NCBI GenBank assembly: GCA_948687865.1
Contig: CAPQQE010000033.1
Location: forward strand, 1 to 6,093
Length of the DNA stretch: 6,093 nt
Source: an uncultured Bacilli bacterium
GTDB taxonomy: Bacteria > Bacillota_I > Bacilli_A > RF39 > UBA660
Direction: 5' to 3'
Shown here: in pieces, positions 1-5,343 of the stretch
Layout: each line of letters opens with the position of its first letter
Position numbering within the stretch: the stretch's first letter is position 1
Notes under the pieces: generated by a model
Told to the model about the DNA's origin: nothing
Seen by the model: the letters and a program-made list of their open reading frames with translations, nothing else
Database searches by the model: none
Made by a program: the position numbers and the translations under genes

Positions 1-29
1 TTGCTAATATATAGTTTTTTTGTTAAAAT
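1..29 (+). promoter_or_regulatory. Promoter of the tRNA-His gene
   Basis: A sigma-70/SigA-like promoter is visible at the very start of the window: -35 box TTGCTA (1-6), a 17-nt spacer, and -10 box TAAAAT (24-29). Transcription would start around 35-37, just before the mature tRNA 5' end. Spacing is ideal and the -10 matches consensus at 5 of 6 positions. Sequence upstream of the -35 is not in the window. Confidence 0.6.
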
Positions 30-41
30 TATTGTTGTCAT

Positions 42-118
42 GGCGGAATTGGTGAAGTGGTTAACACGGCAGATTGTGGCTCTGTTATGCAAGGGTTCGA
101 CTCCCTTATTTCGCCCCA
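42..118 (+). tRNA. tRNA-His (anticodon GTG)
   Basis: This is a complete cloverleaf. The acceptor strand GGCGGAAT pairs with ATTTCGCC, including an extra G at position -1 (base 42) opposite C73 (base 115), the hallmark identity pair of histidine tRNAs. The anticodon stem is GCAGA/TCTGT with loop TTGTGGC, placing anticodon GTG at 76-78. The T arm is AAGGG-TTCGACT-CCCTT. The terminal CCA is genome-encoded (116-118). It decodes CAC/CAU. It is an isolated tRNA with its own promoter and terminator. Confidence 0.97.
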
Positions 119-130
119 TTTAGAGAATTG

Positions 131-154
131 CTCACACTTATGTGTGAGTTTTAT
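131..154 (+). terminator. Rho-independent terminator of tRNA-His
   Basis: Perfect 7-bp stem CTCACAC / GTGTGAG (131-137 and 142-148) with a TTAT loop, followed by TTTTAT. It lies 12 bp after the encoded CCA and closes the tRNA transcript. Confidence 0.85.
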
Positions 155-199
155 GTTGTATGAAAAAGATAATTAAAATTTGATCAAGAAAGTTTAACA

Positions 200-228
200 T
201 TGCTATCAATAAATACTTAAAATATGTT
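200..228 (+). promoter_or_regulatory. Possible promoter for the DUF1016 remnant
   Basis: TTGCTA (200-205), identical to the -35 box of the upstream tRNA promoter, is followed after 17 nt by TATGTT (223-228), a 4-of-6 match to a -10 box. It lies between the tRNA terminator and the palindrome at 266-277, so that palindrome would fall in the 5' untranslated region. The -10 is weak, and alternative TAAAAT boxes at 218 and 228 have poor spacing. Confidence 0.3.
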
Positions 229-265
229 AAAATTGTAGTAACAGTTATTTAAATCACAGATTGGT

Positions 266-277
266 CAGACATGTCTG
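266..277. repeat. 12-bp perfect palindrome upstream of the DUF1016 remnant
   Basis: CAGACATGTCTG is its own reverse complement and sits 25 bp before the chosen start codon of the nuclease gene. The same half-sites recur inside that gene at 583-599 as AACAGACA-C-TGTCTGTT, an 8-bp inverted repeat around a single central base. The position suits an operator or leader hairpin for autoregulation. The palindrome is seen directly; the role is inferred. Confidence 0.5.
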
Positions 278-302
278 GCTAATTATAAAGGGGGCAATAT
301 TT

Positions 303-1045
303 ATGCTAGAAAAAAGTAATATACAAATGATTGAAGACATCAAAGATGTAATTATAAGTAGTAGAAATAAAATAGCTTATGAAGTAAATAATACAATGTT
401 ACTCGCATATTGGAATGTTGGTAGAATTATTGTTGAAAATGAGCAAAATGGTAATATAAAAGCTGAATATGGAAAACAAATTTTAAAGGAATTATCTAAA
501 GAATTACGAAAAATTTTAGGATCAGGTTTTTCAGTATCAAATCTTCAATATATGCGTAGGTTTTATTTAAAATATCAAAAACAACAGACACTGTCTGTTA
601 AATTGAGTTGGTCACATTATTGTGAGTTGTTAAGCATTGAAAATGAAGATGAAAGAAGTTTTTATGAAAAAGAATGTGTTAATTCTAACTGGAGTGTTAG
701 AGAACTAAAAAGACAATTGGAAACACTCATTATTATGTTGATATGGTTTTTTATAACAAAATATTAAAATGTTATGTTTTAATAGATTTGAAAATTGACA
801 CTATGAAACCAGAATATGCAGTACAAATTAATATGTATTTAAATTACTATAATGAAGAAATTAATGATAAATATGATAATAAACCATTTGGAATTATTTT
901 TTGTAAAAGTAAAAAAGAAGTGGCTATGGAATATGCTTTAGGTGGACTAGAAAATAATGTATTTGCTTCGACTTATACTTATTATATTCCAGATAAAGAA
1001 CAGTTAATAAATGAGGTTGAAAAAGTTTTGAATGAAAGTAATTAG
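303..1045 (+). pseudogene. DUF1016/YhcG-family PDDEXK nuclease, internally deleted and frameshifted
   Basis: The N-terminal part (303 to about 722) is a typical DUF1016 N-terminal domain, with the family phrases YWNVGRII, AEYGKQILKELSKEL, GFSVSNLQYMRRFY, LSWSHYCELL and NWSVRELKRQLE. The C-terminal part continues in a different frame from about 728: HYYVDMVFYN, then LKCYVLIDLK, and QINMYLNYY, matching the PDDEXK core of the family and retaining the VD...IDLK catalytic region. Full-length members run to about 340-380 residues. Here the roughly 100 residues that normally lie between RQLE and HYYVD are missing, and the joint shifts frame, so translation from the start ends at 765-767. Start 303 is chosen because AAAGGGGG (287-294) sits at proper spacing; an upstream in-frame ATG at 261 has no ribosome site. 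YhcG-type proteins are nucleases linked to mobile DNA and restriction loci. This copy should make only a truncated N-terminal protein of about 154 residues. Confidence 0.85.
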
Positions 1046-1079
1046 TAATATGAATTAGATTAATTAGAAAGGACTTTAT

Positions 1080-1718
1080 ATGAAAGAGATTAGATTATCC
1101 AAAATTAATGATGAAAACTTAACAGATGAACAAATTGGTTATATTGTTTATTCTAATATTGAAGATGATGGATTATCTTCAGAATATGGTTTTGTTTTTG
1201 GAAACAGTATGCTAATAAATGAAAGAGTAAATACCTCAGTTGATGCTTATAAAAAAGTTAGAGTTAAAAAGCTTATATTTATGGGTGGGGCAAATGGTGT
1301 TAGTAACCAAGATAATTCTATTATTTCTGAAGCAATAAAAATGAAAGATTTAGCAATATCCTTAGGGGTAAATGAAGATGATATATTAATAGATGATACT
1401 TCTAATAATACATTTGAAAATATAGAAAATGCTATGAAATTATTACCAAATGGTATTGATCATATCACAATTATTACAAGTGAATTTCATTTAAAAAGAT
1501 GTTATGCAATATTAAAGAAAAATTATCCCAATATTTCAGTTACAATGATTTCTTCAAAAGATGGTTTTTCTGATAGAGATAACTGGTTTTTATCAGATAA
1601 TTCATGGAATTCTGGAAGAAGTTTAGCAACTTATGAAGCACATTTACTAGTTAAATATGCTAAAGAAGATAAAATTTATGATTTAAAAATTAGAAATTTA
1701 AATAAGGAGATGTTTTAA
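1080..1718 (+). CDS. YdcF/SanA/ElyC-type DUF218 family protein
   Basis: A protein of 212 residues with the ordered DUF218 motifs: FGNSMLINERVNTSVDAY (40-57), in which R49 and the following helix are typical; KKLIFMGG (63-70); a Glu-led helix SEAIKMKDLAISLGV (83-97); DDTSNNTFEN (105-114), the usual S-x-N-T-x-E-N loop; and TSEFHLKRCYAIL (133-145) with the conserved His137 and Arg140. There is no signal peptide or membrane segment, so unlike SanA/ElyC it should be cytosolic, as YdcF is. YdcF is known to bind S-adenosylmethionine; the reaction of the family is not established. The start is supported by AGAAAGGA (1066-1073) 6 nt before ATG. The gene follows the DUF1016 remnant by 34 bp and ends 1 bp before the EEP gene, whose ribosome site lies inside this reading frame, so these two are almost certainly co-transcribed and probably translationally coupled. 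Confidence 0.85.
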   Translation: MKEIRLSKINDENLTDEQIGYIVYSNIEDDGLSSEYGFVFGNSMLINERVNTSVDAYKKVRVKKLIFMGGANGVSNQDNSIISEAIKMKDLAISLGVNEDDILIDDTSNNTFENIENAMKLLPNGIDHITIITSEFHLKRCYAILKKNYPNISVTMISSKDGFSDRDNWFLSDNSWNSGRSLATYEAHLLVKYAKEDKIYDLKIRNLNKEMF

Positions 1719-1719
1719 A

Positions 1720-2499
1720 ATGAAATTATTAAATTTAAATATATGTATAAAACTAGATAATACTGATAAAGTAATTGAACTATTAGAAAGTGAAAATGCT
1801 GATATATGTGCCTTACAAGAAGTTATGAATGGTATTGACAAATCTTGTTTTGAAATGTATAAGTCAAAAAATAAACTTATTAAGATGAAGAACTATGAAT
1901 TTAATGTGTTTGCTCCCTTATTTATTGCTAAAGGTGTTTCAAAAAATGGAATAATAACAAGAGATTTTGGCGGTAAAGCAGAACAAGGTTCATTAATATT
2001 ATCTAAGTATAAGATTAAACATCATGATAATCAATTTTATTATAACGAATATAGATATGAATATGATGCAACTGAATTTCGTGAAAAAGACTGGTGTCGT
2101 TCAATTCAAAATGCAATAATAGAAATCAATGGAAAAGAGTTACAAATCATAAATATTCATGGAATTTGGAATAAGGATAAAGCTGGTGATGAAAGAACTA
2201 TTGCCCAATCTGAATTTATTTTATCAAAAATCAGATATGACATTCCATGTATAGTTTTAGGTGATTTTAATTTATTACCAAATACAAAAAGTATTAAATT
2301 AATCAATGATAAAATGAATAATTTAATTGATAAATATAATATAAAAACAACTAGACCTACATTTAATGATGGATTAGATAAAGGCGATTTAGTATGTGAT
2401 TATATATTTGTAAATGATAAAGTGAAAATAAATGATTTTAAAGTTTTAAATAGTAATTCTTCAGATCATTTGCCATTGTTATTAGATTTTGAATTATAA
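1720..2499 (+). CDS. Endonuclease/exonuclease/phosphatase (EEP) family hydrolase
   Basis: A protein of 259 residues carrying the complete EEP (DNase I-like) active-site set in order: N-terminal strand LNLNI (Asn7), LQEV with metal ligand Glu34, NIHG with His147, GDFN with Asp182 and Asn184, CDYIFV with Asp227, and the C-terminal SDHLPLLLDF with Asp249-His250. The fold cleaves phosphodiester or phosphomonoester bonds with a divalent metal. Members act on DNA, RNA ends, lipids or inositol phosphates, and the substrate here cannot be read from the sequence. No signal peptide is present, so it is cytosolic. Residues about 40-130 form a long variable insert rich in Lys, Tyr and Asn that should shape substrate choice. 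AAGGAGA (1704-1710) provides the ribosome site within the tail of the preceding gene. All catalytic residues are present, so the enzyme is expected to be active. Confidence 0.88.
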   Translation: MKLLNLNICIKLDNTDKVIELLESENADICALQEVMNGIDKSCFEMYKSKNKLIKMKNYEFNVFAPLFIAKGVSKNGIITRDFGGKAEQGSLILSKYKIKHHDNQFYYNEYRYEYDATEFREKDWCRSIQNAIIEINGKELQIINIHGIWNKDKAGDERTIAQSEFILSKIRYDIPCIVLGDFNLLPNTKSIKLINDKMNNLIDKYNIKTTRPTFNDGLDKGDLVCDYIFVNDKVKINDFKVLNSNSSDHLPLLLDFEL

Positions 2500-2514
2500 T
2501 ATAGGGGGTTTTAT

Positions 2515-2814
2515 ATGAATTAAGGGATAACCTTTATTTCTTTTTTTTATGATGCTAATCTAGAGAAAATAAGACATTATACAAAAAAATTAAATAACAA
2601 ATTATGTAAGGTTATGTTTGGTAAAAGTGTTAATAATCGTGAAATAATAGATACATTGCAATATCACTTTACTCTATCTGCATGGGATATTTCTTATGAA
2701 GAAAAAGTTATAAATGAATTACTAAAGTTAAAATATCCTAAACTAAAAATACTTATTAATAACATTGAAATAATGAATGGAAAAGAAAATATGAAGAATA
2801 ATTATAAAATTTGA
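2515..2814 (+). pseudogene. Broken gene resembling the 2'-5' RNA ligase / 2H phosphoesterase superfamily
   Basis: A strong site AGGGGG (2503-2508) precedes ATG at 2515, but the third codon is TAA (2521-2523). The same frame then stays open and protein-like to 2811: GITFISFFYDANLEKIRHY, then KLCKVMFGK, LQYHFTLSAWDIS and KLKILINNIEIMNGKEN. The HFT in YHFTLS looks like the first H-x-T/S motif of the 2H superfamily. Usual members are about 170-190 residues with a second H-x-T/S motif, and no second motif is found here. The frame stops at 2812-2814. From 2811 another frame reads ILFFDIICNNWLKK, which resembles the strand that would follow, suggesting a frameshift before the gene is lost at about 2860. 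An internal ATG at 2614 could start a 66-residue fragment but has no proper ribosome site. Family assignment comes from motif and context only; the broken state is clear if the 2515 start is right. Confidence 0.6.
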
Positions 2815-2873
2815 CAATAATATTATTCTTTGATATTATATGCAACAATTGGTTAAAAAAGGGGGCTGCTCAA

Positions 2874-3848
2874 ATGAAAACTTCAATGGATAAATTAGCT
2901 AATTTGTTAGAAAACCATTGCACTATTGACTTTATTAAAAGAGAACTAAATTTAACAAATTCACAATTAGCATATAGGCTTAGCCTACTTAAAAATATGG
3001 GATATATTATACAACGAAGGTACTATGGTAATGGGGACATAACACTTTTTTTAGGAAATGAACCAGATTGTTTAAATAATGATTGTGCAAAAATATATAC
3101 CAAATTTAATGAGGATAATATTAGAATTTTAGTTATTTCAGATTTACATTATTTTCATAAAGATGAGAATAGAAAAGCAATTGATAATGCTTTTAACTAT
3201 TGCAAGAAAAATGGAATTAATCTTATATTTATTTGTGGTGATTTAATTGATTGTATGGAAGATAATGAAGTTCCAATATCTAAACAAGCAGAATCTTTTA
3301 CTAGTATATATCCACATGATGATAGTATTATTAATTTTTGTGTATTAGGTAATCATGATTTTATGTCTATTAAAAAGAATTATATTGATTTTAAAAAAAT
3401 AATAGAAAATAAAAGATTAGATATAGTTCCAATAAATTATTTAGAAGCAAAAATATGTATTAAAAATGATAAATTATTTTTAGAACATCCTATTTGTGAT
3501 ATGTCACCTATTTATAAAGGGGAAAAATCTCAAAAATTAATTTTTATAGGTCATTCACATGTTACAAAAATATCGGGGAAAAAAGTGTATGTTCCTAGCT
3601 TAAGTAATGTTAAAACTTCTAATATGAAAAAGTTTAACTTTGTTCCTCAAGCATTAGATACTACATTACGATTTGATTCTAAAATTGGGACCATCAAAAA
3701 TATAATAATAGATCAAGTTGTTATGAATAAAGTTCCTTATATAGTTAGTGAACATATTGTTAATTTATATAACCTTAAATATGAGAAAAATGGACTAGAA
3801 GTTGATGAATATCCATCATCAGAAAAAATTCTAATTAAAAAACAATAA
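2874..3848 (+). CDS. Metallophosphoesterase with N-terminal winged helix-turn-helix
   Basis: A protein of 324 residues in two parts. Residues about 5-60 form a winged HTH (LANLLENHCTIDFIKREL, then LTNSQLAYRLSLLKNMGYII, then a basic wing RRYYGNGD). Residues about 84-250 form a calcineurin-like metallophosphoesterase with all metal motifs: SDLH (Asp90, His92), GDLID (Asp123), GNHD (Asn160, His161), LEHP (His205) and GHSH (His227, His229). About 75 further C-terminal residues are unassigned. Such enzymes hydrolyse phosphomonoesters or diesters with two metal ions; the HTH suggests DNA binding or substrate gating, which is inference. Start 2874 is chosen because GGGGG (2861-2865) lies 8 nt upstream. 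A longer reading from TTG at 2811 would add residues that look like the tail of the broken upstream gene. It is probably co-transcribed with the DUF218 and EEP genes; no separate promoter was seen. Confidence 0.88.
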   Translation: MKTSMDKLANLLENHCTIDFIKRELNLTNSQLAYRLSLLKNMGYIIQRRYYGNGDITLFLGNEPDCLNNDCAKIYTKFNEDNIRILVISDLHYFHKDENRKAIDNAFNYCKKNGINLIFICGDLIDCMEDNEVPISKQAESFTSIYPHDDSIINFCVLGNHDFMSIKKNYIDFKKIIENKRLDIVPINYLEAKICIKNDKLFLEHPICDMSPIYKGEKSQKLIFIGHSHVTKISGKKVYVPSLSNVKTSNMKKFNFVPQALDTTLRFDSKIGTIKNIIIDQVVMNKVPYIVSEHIVNLYNLKYEKNGLEVDEYPSSEKILIKKQ

Positions 3849-3868
3849 TTATAGGAAATAATGTTATA

Positions 3869-3891
3869 ATAGTTACTAGGAGGCTAACTAT
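3869..3891. repeat. Inverted repeat spanning the proposed right end of the IS110 element
   Basis: ATAGTTA (3869-3875) and TAACTAT (3885-3891) are perfect inverted 7-mers around the 9-nt spacer CTAGGAGGC. The spacer and one arm contain the two stretches that also occur in the putative bridge RNA: CTAGGAGGCT (3876-3885, present inverted at 5290-5299) and CTAACTA (3884-3890, present directly at 5252-5258). This places the element's boundary with its flank near 3884, where the two matches meet. Confidence 0.5.
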
Positions 3892-3895
3892 AAAA

Positions 3896-3901
3896 AGTCA
3901 A
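3896..3901 (-). promoter_or_regulatory. Candidate outward -35 box at the IS right end
   Basis: On the minus strand these bases read TTGACT, a 5-of-6 match to TTGACA, pointing out of the element's right end. The flank beyond it offers no good -10 at 16-18 nt. In IS110-group elements the bridge RNA promoter is completed only when the ends join in the excised circle, with the -35 from the right end and the -10 from the left end. This box fits the first half of that arrangement; the partner is at 5349-5354. Confidence 0.4.
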
Positions 3902-3945
3902 TAGTTTTTAATAGAAAGTTGTAAATTGGAAAGAAACCCATGCCA

Positions 3946-3972
3946 AAAAGATTTCACTTTGTGAAATTTTTG
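3946..3972 (-). terminator. Terminator after the IS110 transposase, probably bidirectional
   Basis: ATTTCAC (3951-3957) and GTGAAAT (3961-3967) form a perfect 7-bp stem with a TTT loop. The stem is flanked by A-rich sequence on the left and TTTTTG on the right, so it has a T-tract in either reading direction. On the minus strand it lies 18 bp beyond the transposase stop codon. On the plus strand it would stop readthrough from the metallophosphoesterase gene into antisense transposase. Confidence 0.7.
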
Positions 3973-3989
3973 AAAAATTGAGTAATCAA

Positions 3990-5150
3990 TTATTTCAATA
4001 AAGACGGATCAAAATGGATATTTTGAGTTTCAAGTTTATAAATTACTCTAAGAAGTTTTTTACAAACATGAGATAATGCAACACGATGACATTTGCCTTC
4101 AGAACGCTTCTTAAGGTAATAATCATAAAAAGTTGGATTATATTTAATAACAAGATTTGCAATGTTCATTAAAGAATGTCTCAAATATCCAGAACCACGC
4201 TTAACCATTTTACCGTTTGACATAATTGTACCTGATTGATAAATACCAGGTTCAAGACCAGCAAACGATAATAATTTATCTGCATTTGTGAATTTATTAA
4301 AATCTCCAAATTCAGAAACGATTACAGCTGTGGTAAGTTCGCCAATTCCAGGAATAGAAAGAGTTGGTGGATTAAGTTCTTTGATAATTGTAGAAATTTG
4401 TTTATCTAATGAATCGATTTTAGAATCAATTTCATAAAAAAGACTAATGAGAGTATGAAGTTCAATTTCAAAAACTTCATTTGATTCACCAATAGTGTTT
4501 TTAGCAAGTTCTTTTAATTTAGCAAATTTTGCGTAAGTAAAATGACCTTTAGATAATTTATTTGGTGTATCAAAATCACGCATATTAGCAATTTTCTCAG
4601 CATTACCATATTTATTAAGCAAAAATAAAGAAGTAGAAGAAAACTTGTTATTAAAGAAAGGTTTAAACTCAGGAAAAACAATGTCTAAGATATTAGTTAA
4701 TTGAACCATATATTTAGATCTTTGTTTAACTAAAGTATCTCTTAGCCTAGATAATGACTTGATTGAATATTTATGATAAAATAGTTTCGAATTTGGTTTA
4801 TATGGAACTGACATAAGCTTTTGACAAATAACTATAGCGTCAACTTTATCAGTTTTAGTTCTTCGTAAAGATAGAGATTTTTTAAATTCTTTAACCAATA
4901 AAGGATTAAATTCCATAAAACTATAATTATTCTTTACTAAGAATAATTTCAAATTCAAACCATAATGTCCAGTGGCTTCTAATCCGATATGGACATTAGA
5001 ATTATCATAGGGTTTCAACAGGTCGAGAAATAGTTGAAATCCTTTTTTAGTGTTTTCAAAAGATAAATTATCTACAATAATTTCACCTGCACTATTACAG
5101 ATGAAACAATCGTGTTTGTATTTAGATATATCTAATCCAATATATATCAT
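3990..5150 (-). CDS. IS110-family DEDD transposase (bridge RNA-guided recombinase type)
   Basis: A protein of 386 residues with the two IS110 family domains. The N-terminal RuvC-like DEDD domain shows GLDISK (Asp7), GLEATGHYG (Glu58) and RRTKTDKVDA (Asp101, Asp104). A helical linker spans about 120-255. The C-terminal Transposase_20 domain has LSIPGIGELTTA and ISEFGDF-like VSEFGDF, then LLSFAGLEPGIYQSGT with the conserved Ser306, the expected nucleophile by comparison with IS621, and KRGSGYLRHSL. All key residues and full length are present, so the gene looks intact and possibly active. The product excises and inserts the element, in studied members guided by an element-encoded bridge RNA. 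Start 5150 is preferred: AAAGGAGG is 9 nt before it, whereas the ATG at 5156 is only 3 nt from the same ribosome site. Confidence 0.95.
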   Translation of the reverse strand: MIYIGLDISKYKHDCFICNSAGEIIVDNLSFENTKKGFQLFLDLLKPYDNSNVHIGLEATGHYGLNLKLFLVKNNYSFMEFNPLLVKEFKKSLSLRRTKTDKVDAIVICQKLMSVPYKPNSKLFYHKYSIKSLSRLRDTLVKQRSKYMVQLTNILDIVFPEFKPFFNNKFSSTSLFLLNKYGNAEKIANMRDFDTPNKLSKGHFTYAKFAKLKELAKNTIGESNEVFEIELHTLISLFYEIDSKIDSLDKQISTIIKELNPPTLSIPGIGELTTAVIVSEFGDFNKFTNADKLLSFAGLEPGIYQSGTIMSNGKMVKRGSGYLRHSLMNIANLVIKYNPTFYDYYLKKRSEGKCHRVALSHVCKKLLRVIYKLETQNIHFDPSLLK

Positions 5151-5169
5151 ATACATACACCTCCTTTGG

Positions 5170-5343
5170 TTAGAGTTTTAGCACTGTATGTTTGCCACAT
5201 AAGTTTCTTATTTTGTAGCCTTGCTGAACATATAAAACATCAAAGTGTTAACTAACTAATCAACAATTAAATAAAAAATCTGTGGTAAGAGCCTCCTAGA
5301 ACAGTCGAAGCTGTAGAAAAATAGGAACAAATCCACAGTGCGA
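5170..5343 (-). ncRNA. Putative IS110 bridge RNA (non-coding left end)
   Basis: The non-coding DNA just upstream of the transposase folds, on the minus strand, into two nested hairpins. The 5' one pairs CTGTGG with CCACAG (5333-5338 and 5280-5285), then TCCTA with TAGGA (5322-5326 and 5294-5298), then ACAG with CTGT (5311-5314 and 5301-5304), leaving unpaired internal-loop segments. The 3' one pairs TTAACACT with AGTGCTAA with one mismatch (5244-5251 and 5178-5185), TATGTT with AACATA (5227-5232 and 5187-5192), GCTACA with TGTGGC with one wobble pair (5214-5219 and 5194-5199), and a TAAG/CTTA tip. Two internal-loop hairpins upstream of an IS110 transposase is the published plan of bridge RNAs, whose loops read target and donor DNA. 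Exact ends and loop assignment are inferred; the RNA would start about 7 nt after TATAAT and run close to the transposase ribosome site. Confidence 0.6.

Noticed and set aside
131..154. CRISPR-like or regulatory repeat after the tRNA
   Set aside because: The single hairpin with a T-rich tail is a plain terminator. No repeat-spacer pattern occurs anywhere in the window.
743..1045. Separate 100-residue gene starting at ATG 743
   Set aside because: The family homology begins before this Met (HYYVD from 728) and continues smoothly, so this is the displaced C-terminal part of the DUF1016 gene rather than a gene with its own start.
1028..1061. Promoter between the DUF1016 remnant and the DUF218 gene
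   Set aside because: TTGAAT at 1028-1033 has no acceptable -10 at 16-18 nt; the TAATAT and TAGATT boxes are at 12 and 22 nt. The gene may be read from upstream.
2515..2523. Stop-codon reassignment or programmed readthrough at TAA 2521
   Set aside because: TAA ends several intact genes in this window (DUF218, EEP, metallophosphoesterase), and no recoding element is visible. A nonsense mutation is simpler.
2614..2814. Independent 66-residue gene starting at ATG 2614
   Set aside because: There is no properly spaced ribosome site, and the protein-like reading frame extends upstream past it to the TAA at 2521, so it is better read as part of the pseudogene.
2811..2873. TTG start at 2811 for the metallophosphoesterase gene (345 residues)
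   Set aside because: No ribosome site precedes TTG 2811, whereas GGGGG stands 8 nt before ATG 2874. The extra N-terminal residues look like the leftover of the broken upstream gene.
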